The translations under genes were made by a program, and so were the position numbers. The notes below the pieces were generated by a model that did not search any database, had not been told where the DNA came from, and saw only the letters and a program-made list of their open reading frames with translations. 64,000 nucleotides of DNA, taken from NCBI GenBank assembly GCA_937934595.1, contig CALGZA010000018.1, positions 1-64,000 of the forward strand. The letters are read 5' to 3'. Positions 1 to 10,339 of this stretch are shown in pieces. How positions within the stretch are numbered: the stretch's first letter is position 1; each line of letters begins with the position of its first letter. Origin of the DNA: an uncultured Verrucomicrobiales bacterium (lineage in GTDB: Bacteria; Verrucomicrobiota; Verrucomicrobiia; Verrucomicrobiales; Akkermansiaceae).

Positions 1-156
1 TACTTCATCGACGGAGGCATCATCGGCAGCAAAGCCTTCCTCAAAGACACCATCCACCACCTAAAAGGCAACTACCTACACCCCAACCGCAAAAGCAACG
101 GCAAAAAAATCCCCAACAAAAAACTAAAACTCTGGTCCCTGCGCCAATTAGAATAA
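1..156 (+). CDS. REP-associated tyrosine transposase (RAYT / Y1_Tnp), C-terminal fragment truncated by window edge
   Basis: Frame 1 reads YFIDGGIIGSKAFLKDTIHHLKGNYLHPNRKSNGKKIPNKKLKLWSLRQLE*, resembling the C-terminus of RAYT proteins (GxxIGSKAFxxE... LxSLRxL). Confidence 0.6.
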   Translation, partial: YFIDGGIIGSKAFLKDTIHHLKGNYLHPNRKSNGKKIPNKKLKLWSLRQLE

Positions 157-342
157 ACCCTATCAATACATAAAACAACTCATCTAAAATCACTCTATAC
201 GCACACCCAGAGCATCCGTCATCAATACCAAACCACTCCACAGCAACTATTTCCTAATTGCCATTTGACAAACCAGATTACCTACAAATAATCAGCGCCA
301 TAGCCAAAAATAGAAACCACAAGGCTAAAAACAAAAACACAC

Positions 343-936
343 ATGAAAACCATCATTAAATCTCTAGCCATTGCTTCAATAGCTGCAATAACAGCATCTT
401 GCGGAGTAACCCCTAAAACCCCACCAACTATAGTAAAACCACAAGTTAAAATACCGATCAAAAAGAAAAAGCCAGTCACAACTTCAACAGCTGCGCTCGC
501 TAGAAAAGTCCTAAACCACCCAAAAATCAAACTCCTCCGCATACAAGTTAGCGGCAGATCAGATTCCGCCAGTTCATACGACAACATCGCCTCTACCGCT
601 CGAGGATACAGCGCAAAACGCAGCAGCTACGGAACCGCACCTGGTGGATACGTCAAGCTCAGGAGACAAATGCTAAAAACCATGCTCTACCTTGCAAATA
701 CTAAAGGATACAGCTACCGCGTAACATCCATCGCAGGAGGCTCTCACAGTCGCAATTCAAGACACTACGCAGGCATAGCTTTTGATGTAGACAAAATCAA
801 CGGCAGAAAAGTCAGCCACAGCAACCCATACTTCAGAGCATTCATGAGAGCAGCCAGAGCACAAGGAGCGACAGAAGTCCTCGGACCTGGAACTAAAAAC
901 CACAACTCTCACGTTCACATTGCATGGCCTCGTTAA
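343..936 (+). CDS. Putative lipoprotein with peptidase M15-like (D-Ala-D-Ala carboxypeptidase-type) domain
   Basis: Lipobox-like ITASCG; motifs HSRNSRHYAGIAFDVD and HNSHVHIAW match the zinc-binding pattern of M15/Hedgehog-type peptidases. Confidence 0.6.
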   Translation: MKTIIKSLAIASIAAITASCGVTPKTPPTIVKPQVKIPIKKKKPVTTSTAALARKVLNHPKIKLLRIQVSGRSDSASSYDNIASTARGYSAKRSSYGTAPGGYVKLRRQMLKTMLYLANTKGYSYRVTSIAGGSHSRNSRHYAGIAFDVDKINGRKVSHSNPYFRAFMRAARAQGATEVLGPGTKNHNSHVHIAWPR

Positions 937-966
937 ACTAAAAACGCATTACTCACTAAAACACTC

Positions 967-1004
967 AAACCTATCATAATCTTTTATGATAGGTTTATTT
1001 TTTT
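967..1004 (+). terminator. Rho-independent terminator
   Basis: aaacctatcataa-tctt-ttatgataggttt perfect stem followed by attttttt. Confidence 0.85.
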
Positions 1005-1025
1005 ACCAAGTATCTATAATATAGC

Positions 1026-1985
1026 ATGGAACAAAAAAAAATACCACATACAGCGTCCGACTGTAAAAGCAATGACACAAGACGCGGCTTTCTAAGAAAA
1101 AGCACGGCCGCCGCCGTTGCCGCCACCCCGCTAGCACAGAATCTTTCTGCATACACTCTCAACAAACAGCCCAAACAGACACACAGCCTAAAAGGCAGAC
1201 TCTTAAAATCCATTAAATACGGTATGATCAATGGTAAATCAGTCATAGAAAAATTTCAAATGGCTAAAGACGCTGGCTTTGAAGCAATCGAGCTCAGCAC
1301 GCCAAACGCCCCAGTCAAAGAAGCCATCGCAGCCATCGCAGCAACAGGCATCATCGTAGATGGCTCAGTCTGCCGCACTCACTGGAAAATACGCCATAGC
1401 GATCCAGACCCAAAAATCAGAGCAACAGCACTAACTCACCTCAAGCAAAGCATCACAGAAACTCACCAAGCCGGCGGCAGCTCCATACTAATAGTCGTTG
1501 GCCATGGAAAAGACGGAACCCAACAACAAGTATGGGATCGCTCAACCAATAACATAAAACAAGCTATCCCCCTCGCGGCCAAACTCGGTATCAACATCGT
1601 CATAGAAAACGTCTGGAACCACTTCTGCTACGACCACAAAGGCGACTCCAACCAGACAGCAGAACAACTCGCAAAATACGTCGATCAATTCAACTCCCCA
1701 CTCATTGGACTTCAATTCGACATCGGTAACCACTGGAAATACGGTAACACCGCAGACTGGATTCGCCACCTCGGAAAACGTATCTACAAACTCGACGTCA
1801 AAGGCTTCTCTCGTCAAGCAAACAGCTTCACTAACATTGGCGATGGTGACATCAACTTCACTGACATCCGAAAAGCCCTCATAGAAATAAACTACCACGG
1901 CTGGTGCGCAGCAGAAGTACGCGGCGGAAGCTCCGAACGTCTCAAAGCCATCTCACAAAACATGAACAAGGTATTTGCACTTTAA
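1026..1985 (+). CDS. Tat-signal sugar phosphate isomerase/epimerase (TIM barrel, xylose isomerase-like)
   Basis: RRGFLRKS Tat motif; GFEAIELSTP and IVIENVW...GLQFDIGNHW...DVKGF motifs. Confidence 0.8.
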   Translation: MEQKKIPHTASDCKSNDTRRGFLRKSTAAAVAATPLAQNLSAYTLNKQPKQTHSLKGRLLKSIKYGMINGKSVIEKFQMAKDAGFEAIELSTPNAPVKEAIAAIAATGIIVDGSVCRTHWKIRHSDPDPKIRATALTHLKQSITETHQAGGSSILIVVGHGKDGTQQQVWDRSTNNIKQAIPLAAKLGINIVIENVWNHFCYDHKGDSNQTAEQLAKYVDQFNSPLIGLQFDIGNHWKYGNTADWIRHLGKRIYKLDVKGFSRQANSFTNIGDGDINFTDIRKALIEINYHGWCAAEVRGGSSERLKAISQNMNKVFAL

Positions 1986-2035
1986 AATCTTTATCCTTTA
2001 AAAATATACACTAAATCATTAATCTACCAACCATA

Positions 2036-3376
2036 ATGACAAACCAAAACAACAATAACGAACACTCCAAAGGAGACTCACAAATTTCACGCCGCAGCTT
2101 CGTCAAAAACACCACCATCGGAACAGCAGCACTCGGACTAACACCACTAGCATTTCCCAGCCTAGCTTCAGCACAAGCTACAGCAGGAAATAAAAAACTC
2201 AAAGTTGGCGTCATAGGACTCGGAGGCCGTGGCGGCGGTGCAGTCAGAGACATCCTAACAGCAGATCCAGACACCATACTATGGGCAGCAGCTGACATAT
2301 TCGAAGACCGTATGAAAAAAATCAAAGGATTCGAGAAAAAATTCGCCGGACGAGTAGACACAGACAACGGCAAACGCCAATTCGTCGGATTCGACGCATA
2401 TCAAAAAGTAATCGATAGCGGAGTAGACATCGTCCTACTCACCTCATCACCTCTATTCAGACCCAAGCACTTCGCCGCCGCCATAGCAGCAGGTAAGCAC
2501 GCATTTGTCGAAAAACCATTCGCCCTAGACATACCAGGACTCAAAAGCATAGTCGATACCGCTAAAAAAGCAAAATCAAACAACCTGTCAGTCCTCACAG
2601 GACTAGTCTGGAGATACAGCACACACCAAATGGAAATGCATAAACGTATCGAAGACGGAGAAATCGGAGAAATCCTCTCCACATCATCATCATATTGCGG
2701 CGGCAGCAGACCTAACAAAATGCCAGACGTCAAATTCAAACCACCCACAATGTCAAACATGGAATGGTCACTCAGATACTGGCAAAACTTCGTCGAACTC
2801 GGCGGCGACGGCATCCTCGAATACATGATCCACGGAATCGACCGCATGTCATGGTCCATGGGAGATCAAATGCCCGTCAAATGCATCGCAAACGGCTCAA
2901 ACACCGTCCCCGTGCCAAACACTAACGCCTGGGACAGTTTTAACCTCCGCTACGAATACGCAGACGGAAAAACAGCAGACTTCTTCGGACGCCAAATCCC
3001 AGGAACATACGCAGCTAGCGGTGACATCATCACAGGCTCAAAAGGAAGCGCATTCTCAGACGGCAAAAACGTCTCCATCGTCAAAGACGGTAAAACCACC
3101 TGGCAGAGCTCAGGAACCCTCGGATACGTCAACGAACACAAAATCTTCACAGAACACATCCGCAAAGGAAAAACCTACAACGACATCATCGAAAAATTCG
3201 CCAACACACACGCCATCTGCATCATGGGCCGCCAAGCCGCATACACCGGCCAACTCATCACAGACAAGCTAATCATGAGCTCGGAAGACCTACTCATCGA
3301 CACCACAAAACTAGACTTCAAAACACCATTTACCGCTCGCAAACCAGCGCTGCCTGGTAAAACAAAATTCGTCTAA
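2036..3376 (+). CDS. Tat-signal Gfo/Idh/MocA family oxidoreductase
   Basis: SRRSFVKN Tat motif; KVGVIGLGGRGGGAVRD Rossmann motif; KHAFVEKPFALD EKP motif. Confidence 0.9.
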   Translation: MTNQNNNNEHSKGDSQISRRSFVKNTTIGTAALGLTPLAFPSLASAQATAGNKKLKVGVIGLGGRGGGAVRDILTADPDTILWAAADIFEDRMKKIKGFEKKFAGRVDTDNGKRQFVGFDAYQKVIDSGVDIVLLTSSPLFRPKHFAAAIAAGKHAFVEKPFALDIPGLKSIVDTAKKAKSNNLSVLTGLVWRYSTHQMEMHKRIEDGEIGEILSTSSSYCGGSRPNKMPDVKFKPPTMSNMEWSLRYWQNFVELGGDGILEYMIHGIDRMSWSMGDQMPVKCIANGSNTVPVPNTNAWDSFNLRYEYADGKTADFFGRQIPGTYAASGDIITGSKGSAFSDGKNVSIVKDGKTTWQSSGTLGYVNEHKIFTEHIRKGKTYNDIIEKFANTHAICIMGRQAAYTGQLITDKLIMSSEDLLIDTTKLDFKTPFTARKPALPGKTKFV

Positions 3377-3386
3377 AAGCACCACC

Positions 3387-4535
3387 ATGACTAAGTTCAA
3401 ACTATTCCCCTCTGCCAGAGCAAGCGCTCTGGCAGCACTCTCACTAGCCCTCACACTCACCCAAGCCAGTGCCGAAGAAAAAGCAGCCAAAACCAGCACT
3501 GACATAAAACCAGCTCTCAGTAACACAGACCTTGATGAAGAACAACTGCGCCTAGCAGCCATCATCCACAAACGCATAGTAGACTACCAACAAATCAAAA
3601 ATAAAACAAACGCCAACAAACCTCAACCCTTCGCAGCATACAAAGACACCACAAAATCAGGCGCCCAGTTCGACATGCTCCCCATCAAAGCCGGAACATT
3701 CACATGGAAAGGCGAACAACAAGGAGACACACTAGAAGTAACACTCTCACCCTTCTGGATGGGCAAAACCGAAGTCACATGGGAAGAATATGAACCATTC
3801 ATGCTATCAGAAATCCCACGCCAAAAAAATGGCGAAGTCCTAGACTTCATGCGCCCTCAGATCAAAAACGATATAGACTTCATCGCGCGACCCACTCCCC
3901 CATACCACCCCATGACCTACGGCATGCAGCGTAACAAACGCCCAGCAGTCAGCATGACCCAACACGCCGCCAACAAATACTGCCAGTGGCTCAGCTTCCA
4001 CACAGGACACTTCTACCGCCTACCCACCGAAGCAGAATGGGAATACGCTTGCCGCGCAGACAGTAACACAAAATACAGCTGGGGAGATAAACCAGAAGAC
4101 GCCATACATTATGCATGGCTCGGAGGCAACGAAGCCTCACACTACCAAGAACCAGGTAAGAAAAAACCAAATGCCTGGGGCCTCCTAGACATGCACGGTA
4201 ACGCCCAAGAATGGACACTAGACCAATACGTCCATAACAGAAAAACCTACTTCGCCAAAGACAAAGTCAACAACCCCTGGATCAAAGCAACCAAACCCTA
4301 CCCACACGTTACCAAAGGAGGACACTGGAAACTACCACTAGAAAAAATCACCGCCGCTAGCCGCATCCCATCAGACCCTAAATGGAAAAAATCTGATCCT
4401 CAATCCCCCAAAAGCCAATGGTATCACACAGACACCCCATGGCTCGGACTCAGAATCGTAAGACCCGTCAAAATCCCAACCATCGAAGAAATGTACCACT
4501 ACTGGAACTCAGGCGTAGCAGAAGACGACCTCTAA
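3387..4535 (+). CDS. SUMF1/formylglycine-generating-enzyme-fold secreted protein (copy 1)
   Basis: PFWMGKTEVTWEEYEPF...FYRLPTEAEWEYACRADS...NAWGLLDMHGNAQEWT...GLRIVRP. Confidence 0.9.
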   Translation: MTKFKLFPSARASALAALSLALTLTQASAEEKAAKTSTDIKPALSNTDLDEEQLRLAAIIHKRIVDYQQIKNKTNANKPQPFAAYKDTTKSGAQFDMLPIKAGTFTWKGEQQGDTLEVTLSPFWMGKTEVTWEEYEPFMLSEIPRQKNGEVLDFMRPQIKNDIDFIARPTPPYHPMTYGMQRNKRPAVSMTQHAANKYCQWLSFHTGHFYRLPTEAEWEYACRADSNTKYSWGDKPEDAIHYAWLGGNEASHYQEPGKKKPNAWGLLDMHGNAQEWTLDQYVHNRKTYFAKDKVNNPWIKATKPYPHVTKGGHWKLPLEKITAASRIPSDPKWKKSDPQSPKSQWYHTDTPWLGLRIVRPVKIPTIEEMYHYWNSGVAEDDL

Positions 4536-4588
4536 AAACACCACCTACCTCCTCCCCATCAAAACACAAATAACGAACAAATTCACCC

Positions 4589-5725
4589 ATGAAAACTCTG
4601 CTTCTCCTAACTCTTCTCACCCTCATAAACAACTCCTCAGCCACCACAAACACCCCACACCCCTCACAAAAAGCAGACATAAAACCCGCCCTAACCACAG
4701 AAGGAATAGACAAAGAAGAAATGCGCATAACCAAGATCATCCACAAGCGCATCCTAAAACAACAAGCCATCGAAAATAAAGCAAAGCACACAATAAACAA
4801 ACAACCAATCGCCTACACAGACAAACTAGACTCAGGAGCCTCACTCGAAATGCTCCCCATCAAAGCAGGCTCATTCACCTGGCAAGGCACAGATAGCAGT
4901 GACACCCTACAAGTCACACTCTCACCATTCTGGATAGGCAAAACAGAAGTCACATGGGAACAATACCAGCCCTTCATGAACGCCGAAATAACCAGAGAAA
5001 AAAACGGCCAAGCTCCGGCATACATACGTAAATCCATCACCAGTGACATAGACTTCATTGCTCGCCCCACCCCTCAATACTATCCTATCAATCACAGCAT
5101 GCAGATCTTAAAACGCCCCGCCATAGGCATGACCCATCACGCCGCAAACAAATTCTGCCAGTGGATTAGCTACCAGACAGGCCACTTCTACCGCCTCCCC
5201 ACAGAAGCAGAATGGGAATACGCATGTCGAGCAGACTCCAAAACAAAATTCAGCTGGGGAAACAACCCACAAGACGCCAGCAAATACGCCTGGTTCAATG
5301 ACTCACCATCATCACACTACAAACAACCAGGCCAAAAAAAACCAAACCCCTGGGGAATACTAGACATGCACGGAAACGTCCTAGAACTAACCCTAGACCA
5401 ATTCACTCCAAATAGACAAAAATACTTCGGCAAAAAAAACGTAACCAACCCATGGATTAAAGCAACCAAACCCTACCAACACGTCACCAAAGGAGGACAC
5501 TGGAAACACAAACTAAAAGACATCACCGCCAGCTCACGCCACCCATCGAAACCTAATTGGAAAGCCACTGACCCACAAAACACCAAAAGCCTCTGGTATT
5601 TCTCAGACACACCATGGCTAGGCATGCGCATCGTAAGACCCGCTAACATCCCCACCCCTGAAGAAATGTATCACTACTGGAACTCAGGAACCGCCGCTGA
5701 TAGCAAATTCGCAAAATACAAATAA
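4589..5725 (+). CDS. SUMF1/formylglycine-generating-enzyme-fold secreted protein (copy 2, tandem paralogue)
   Basis: Same motifs as the preceding ORF (PFWIGKTEVTWEQYQPF, FYRLPTEAEWEYACRADS, GMRIVRPANIPTPEEMYHYWNSG). Confidence 0.9.
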   Translation: MKTLLLLTLLTLINNSSATTNTPHPSQKADIKPALTTEGIDKEEMRITKIIHKRILKQQAIENKAKHTINKQPIAYTDKLDSGASLEMLPIKAGSFTWQGTDSSDTLQVTLSPFWIGKTEVTWEQYQPFMNAEITREKNGQAPAYIRKSITSDIDFIARPTPQYYPINHSMQILKRPAIGMTHHAANKFCQWISYQTGHFYRLPTEAEWEYACRADSKTKFSWGNNPQDASKYAWFNDSPSSHYKQPGQKKPNPWGILDMHGNVLELTLDQFTPNRQKYFGKKNVTNPWIKATKPYQHVTKGGHWKHKLKDITASSRHPSKPNWKATDPQNTKSLWYFSDTPWLGMRIVRPANIPTPEEMYHYWNSGTAADSKFAKYK

Positions 5726-5735
5726 CACAAATCCC

Positions 5736-6800
5736 ATAAAACCCAAACAACACACAAAAAAAACAACAAGATCACTGACCAAACTCAGTATCATCACACT
5801 CGCCTGCACCCTACTCACCACAGCACTCACCCACTGCAAATCAAAAAAATACCCCACCACCCAAGCAACTCAAACAAACCCAACTCCCCACATCACAACT
5901 CCTGAACTCAAAAAATACAGCTTCTCCCAGCCACACCTAGGCACCACCATCCTCATCGTCTTCTACTCACACAGCGATGAACTAGCCACCAAACTCTCCC
6001 AAAAATGCTTCCAACAAGTCAGAGAACTCAACGCCATCTTCTCCGACTACACCCCCCACAGTGAACTCAGTAAACTCTGCCAGAAAACCATCGGCACCCC
6101 TCACAAAGTCAGCACCCCACTCTTCACCGTCATCGCCCAAGCACAGTCCATCTCCGCCAAAACCAACGGAGCATTCGACATCACCCTCGGCAAGCACACC
6201 AACCGCTGGCGAAACAAATCAATAACCAAACCACAAGAACCAGACCCCACAAACTACAAACACCTCAAAATCAACCCCACCACACAATCCGTCACCCTCC
6301 TCAAGCCACTCAAAATCGACCTAGGCGGAATCGCAAAAGGGTACATCGCCGACCAACTCATGCGCACAATCAAACAAACAGGTATCACCAAAGCAGGAGT
6401 CATCATCGGCGGAGAAACCGTCCTAGCTGACGCCCCACCTAACAAAAAAGGCTGGAAAATAGGCATCGAAAACACACAAAAACAAATCATCGGCACCCTT
6501 ACCCTAAACAACACAGCCCTCTCCACATCTGGAGACACCTACCAATTTTTCGAACAAAACGGCAAACGCCAATCACACCTCATCAACCCAAACACCAAAA
6601 AAAGCAAAACCAACCGCCTCCACGTCACCACCATCGCCCCAAACGCCATGCTCGCAGACGCTTGGGCCACAGCACTTCGCATCCTCCCCATAGAAAAAGC
6701 TCTCCCCCTTGCCGAAACACAACCCAACCTAAAAGCCCACTTCGCACCACACCAAAAAACTCCCACAAAAACCACCAACTTCCCAAACACAACCAAATAA
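5736..6800 (+). CDS. apbE: FAD:protein FMN transferase (ApbE family), lipoprotein; start codon uncertain
   Basis: The frame of ORF 6360..6800 is open upstream to about 5736 and encodes ...LTKLSIITLACTLLTTALTHCKSKK..., ...IFSDYTPHSELSKL..., AFDITLG, KIDLGGIAKGYIADQL, STSGDTYQFF; typical ApbE motifs. No ATG/GTG/TTG in the 5' part. Confidence 0.8.
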   Translation: MKPKQHTKKTTRSLTKLSIITLACTLLTTALTHCKSKKYPTTQATQTNPTPHITTPELKKYSFSQPHLGTTILIVFYSHSDELATKLSQKCFQQVRELNAIFSDYTPHSELSKLCQKTIGTPHKVSTPLFTVIAQAQSISAKTNGAFDITLGKHTNRWRNKSITKPQEPDPTNYKHLKINPTTQSVTLLKPLKIDLGGIAKGYIADQLMRTIKQTGITKAGVIIGGETVLADAPPNKKGWKIGIENTQKQIIGTLTLNNTALSTSGDTYQFFEQNGKRQSHLINPNTKKSKTNRLHVTTIAPNAMLADAWATALRILPIEKALPLAETQPNLKAHFAPHQKTPTKTTNFPNTTK

Positions 6801-6833
6801 TGACCCAAATCCATACAGCCATTACAACAGCGC

Positions 6834-6869
6834 AAAAAAAGGCTCCGCTGCACAAAGCAAGCAGAGCCT
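6834..6869 (-). terminator. Rho-independent terminator for the PEP-CTERM gene
   Basis: On minus strand: aggctctgct-tgctttgtgc-agcggagcct followed by ttttttt. Confidence 0.7.
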
Positions 6870-6888
6870 GAGAAATTTACCACATCAA

Positions 6889-7890
6889 TTAACCGCGCCT
6901 CCTACGCAGCAAAACACCTAAAGTAGCTAACCCAAATAAAGATACGCTACTAGGCTCAGGAACAGCATCTCGCGCTAATTCAATCGACTCTGGAAACTGA
7001 GTACCCTCTAGCGTAAAACGAAACTGCGCGCCAGAATTAAGCGCCTGCCCATCAGAATCCATCACATTAAATCTTGAAGAAGTAATATAAATCTGATCCA
7101 CATCATTATTAAAATCACCAATCAAGTTAGGAAAAATATTATTGTTCTCTAAACGGCCATCACGGTTTGAATCCATAGCCGCCAGCCCTACAAATGTAGC
7201 ATCTGTATTTAAAGTCTCATTAAATACCCCCCATGAATCAGCTCCAGCAGGAGCTGTACCCTCCAGAATATTAACAACATCATTGCCGATATCATTAGTC
7301 TGAGGCCTTACATAAAATGGCGTATCTGCTGACAAACCAAATTGTGCCGGCCCACCCGGATTTGTACCCCAATTGGGAGGAACCTCAATGATTCCCCCAT
7401 TTATGTGATCATACATCACACTTTCACCCGTTCCTCCAATGAGAGACATAGAGTTACCAAATACTTGGAACGCACCTGTCACACCTAAGGGATCCTCAAA
7501 TCCAGCAGTAATAGAAAAACCCTTAACATTCGTAAGATTTTTTAACAAAACTGTTCCAACTGGCGCTGTTGTCAAATCTGGTAATACTGTACCAGTCGCT
7601 CCAATAATTTCAAAATCGGCAGAGTGCGCCTGATTACCATCCCACGGAATAAGATCAATAGAGTAATTAACCAATGTACCATCTCTTGTCATAAGCACAT
7701 CGTTCGCATTTGCTGAACCACTAAAACCCGTCACCACAACCCCGTTTACAGGTGAAGTGTCTACAGCACCATCTCCGACCCAAGATGAATTCCCATCCCA
7801 GGTTAGACCTATCGCAGCATAACCATGGGAAGCTAAAGCCCCTAATATTAGCAATTGTGTTATTATTTGTTTTTTCATAATTTTTATCAT
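6889..7890 (-). CDS. PEP-CTERM sorting domain-containing protein
   Basis: C-terminus AVPEPSSVSLFGLATLGVLLRRRRG; N-terminal signal peptide. Confidence 0.9.
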   Translation of the reverse strand: MIKIMKKQIITQLLILGALASHGYAAIGLTWDGNSSWVGDGAVDTSPVNGVVVTGFSGSANANDVLMTRDGTLVNYSIDLIPWDGNQAHSADFEIIGATGTVLPDLTTAPVGTVLLKNLTNVKGFSITAGFEDPLGVTGAFQVFGNSMSLIGGTGESVMYDHINGGIIEVPPNWGTNPGGPAQFGLSADTPFYVRPQTNDIGNDVVNILEGTAPAGADSWGVFNETLNTDATFVGLAAMDSNRDGRLENNNIFPNLIGDFNNDVDQIYITSSRFNVMDSDGQALNSGAQFRFTLEGTQFPESIELARDAVPEPSSVSLFGLATLGVLLRRRRG

Positions 7891-8277
7891 TTATGAGTTA
7901 ATAGTTAACTCATTATGAAAAATAGTTTAAACTAAAAGAAACATCACGTCAAATTATAAATAATATCATTAATTATCATAAAATATTAACAAATTATATA
8001 ATTAAGATACAGAACCCCCTATAAGTCTTGCGAGAATGACTAAACACCCAAAAAAAAATCCTAAATACCACCCAATCACAATACTGCACACGCTAGCCAC
8101 ACCCCAGAAAACTCACAGTCACAAAAAATACAGCACCGACCGCGCCGGAGTCCCAGCCTACCCTAACAGGCATTAATCACGAAATAACCCACACACACAT
8201 AGCTGTAACCTTACACTATGGAAAAATAGTTAATATTCACGATTATACAAGGATTCTAGACGCACAATCATGACCAG

Positions 8278-8313
8278 ATGCCTAGAAATCCAAATAAAAT
8301 TGACTACTTAGGA
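8278..8313 (+). pseudogene. ISAs1-family transposase 5' fragment (second copy, opposite orientation)
   Basis: ATGCCTAGAAATCCAAATAAAATTGACTAC = MPRNPNKIDY, 9/10 residues identical to the start of the 8834..9517 transposase (MPRNANKIDY); 24/30 nt by hand alignment. Confidence 0.55.
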
Positions 8314-8344
8314 GACTCTCCTCCACGGAGACTACATTCAGGAG

Positions 8345-9517
8345 AACAGGATAAACTATAGGTAGTCAGTATCTTTCAATGCTCTTAGCTGGCGCTTTGG
8401 CAGACTCTTCTTTTTTCGCCTTCTGTTTATAAATTCCACTGATTTAAAGCCATCCGTCTCATCGCAGCATAGTTTTTCACCGAGTTTTTTTCTTTAGTTT
8501 GATTGGCGTCTTCTTTGAAAAAGTTATCGAGTATCCAGTGTGAATTATCCTCTATTCTCCAGTGGTCACGTATGAAGTTTTGTATCGCCATGGCTCCTTA
8601 GCTTCTAAGGCTACTCATGTAGTAGCTCGTTTCTGAATGCGTTTGGTTATCTTTGCCTATCACATCTCGCTGCACCATGATGATGCTGTTTAGGTTCTCC
8701 TAGCGCTCACGGATACTTATGTCCATCCAATCTAGGTTGTGGCAGACGACTATTTGTCTCTTACTAAGGCGACCGTGGGAGTTTTCTACATCTTTAGCGT
8801 AACTCTAATGACCTGAGCTTACTTCTGCTAGATTTAGTTGTCTGCTAGCATATTCAAATTGGCCAGAAATTTTTCATTATAGAGTGCTTTTTGATTTTCT
8901 TTAACTACTGGGGCGTAATCGCCTCTTTTATCTATTATTTTCTTAGCAATAGCGGCTTGACTCCCTATGGCATCTATGGTGACTACACTACCTTCAATAT
9001 CAAGCAACTCGAGAAGTTCTGGTATTGCTGTTATTTCGTTACTTTTTTCTGACACTATGACTTGAGCAAGTGTGATGCCTTCGTCACACGCCCAAGCACT
9101 AACAGAATGAACATGCTTCTGATCTTGATCTCTACTACCTCTTAAAACTTTACCATCAATGGCAATATGGTGATTAATGCCTTTGTAGTCTAGGGCATCA
9201 AGATGTTGTGCTATACATTGGGAAAATTTATTAGACTCAATAGCTTGGAAGATTCTCGAGAAGGTATTGTAGCTAGGGATTCCATTAGGTAGAGGGAGGT
9301 ATTTTTTGAACCACTTTTTTTGTAGATTGCAGAACTCTTCCATGAGTTCATAGGAGTTGATACCACAGAGTATTGATACAAATACCATAAAGATAACTTC
9401 ACCAAAATGATGGCGGATAATACCAGTAGGATGGCGCAGGTCTGCTAGACCTTCAAAAGCTGTTAGATTTTTAGTAAAACCTAGAGAATAGTCAATTTTG
9501 TTTGCATTACGTGGCAT
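8345..9517 (-). pseudogene. ISAs1-family transposase, 3' half decayed
   Basis: ORF 8834..9517 encodes FEGLADLRHPTGIIRHHFGEVIFMVFVSILCGINSYELMEEF...IAIDGKVLRGS...; downstream frames contain decayed C-terminal motifs (GRLSKRQIVV, RDHWRIEDNSHWILDNFFKEDANQTKEKN) with in-frame stops. Confidence 0.85.
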
Positions 9518-9633
9518 CTCTTCATGGTAAAGTGCCTATATACAGCGTACAAGCCTAAATTGACACTATATGATGTTTGTCCCGAATGTAAAAGCCCTGA
9601 GGCAATTGCGCACTCTTTCCTGTTGCTCTTTAT

Positions 9634-9864
9634 TCAGTCTGCAACCAGAACCTTTAGGTCTACTGGCAGAATTCCCTTCACTTTTAGGCCTTTTGCTCCA
9701 AGATTCTTCCAAAGAGCGCAATATTTGGAGACAGCATTACGATGCACCCCTATCATAGTAGCTACTTCAGCATAGGTTTTACCACTATTGCGAAGTTTAA
9801 CAACGAGCTTTCTGCGATCTTCTAATTCAGCGGGGCTTAGTTTTCTAGCATCTCTTAATTCCAT
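9634..9864 (-). pseudogene. IS630-family transposase N-terminal HTH fragment
   Basis: MELRDARKLSPAELEDRRKLVVKLRNSGKTYAEVATMIGVHRNAVSKYCALWKNLGAKGL: HTH module of IS630 transposases with no DDE domain. Confidence 0.7.
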
Positions 9865-9907
9865 ACCTTATGATAGCAGTTTAAGTGACTACTTATTGGC
9901 TGCCTGA

Positions 9908-10228
9908 TTAATACCATCCCCTCATTTGAGCACTACCTGGATCGACACCATCCTGCAAAAGTCGCAGAGCCTCTGGAGCGAGCGGTAAGACTTCTTCTTT
10001 TCTACCATCAGGAGGCCAACTAAAGGCTTCTTCTATTGTTAGAGAATACGTAGAGGCATTGACGTTCAATTTATCCATTTTGAAGCCACAGAGGACACAT
10101 GATAGACCGTCGAAGCTTTTATGCAAATCGACATAAAGAAGGGTAGTTCGAACTTTTATAACTGATGAAGATAAATTAATCATAGCCGGTGAAACTATGG
10201 CAATTTTGAATTTAGGCCAGTAGCTCAA
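9908..10228 (-). pseudogene. IS66 family TnpB (Orf2)-like remnant with internal deletion
   Basis: LLYVDLHKSFDGLSCVL resembles TnpB xxxDMRKGFDGLxxLV; FSWPPDGRKEEVLPLAPEALRLLQDGVDPGSAQMRGWY resembles the TnpB C-terminus. Confidence 0.55.
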
Positions 10229-10339
10229 TTTAAGGACGCTTACGGAACAACATCAAAACCCGCGCTACCACCAGTCACAAAGACTCTATCTAAAAGCCCA
10301 TCATGACAGAACACAATCATAGACATCACAGAACCAATC

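Noticed and set aside
5982-6883. Minus-strand ORFs 5982..6197, 6254..6538, 6539..6883, 6625..6855
   Set aside because: They are antisense to the ApbE gene, which has strong family motifs on the plus strand.
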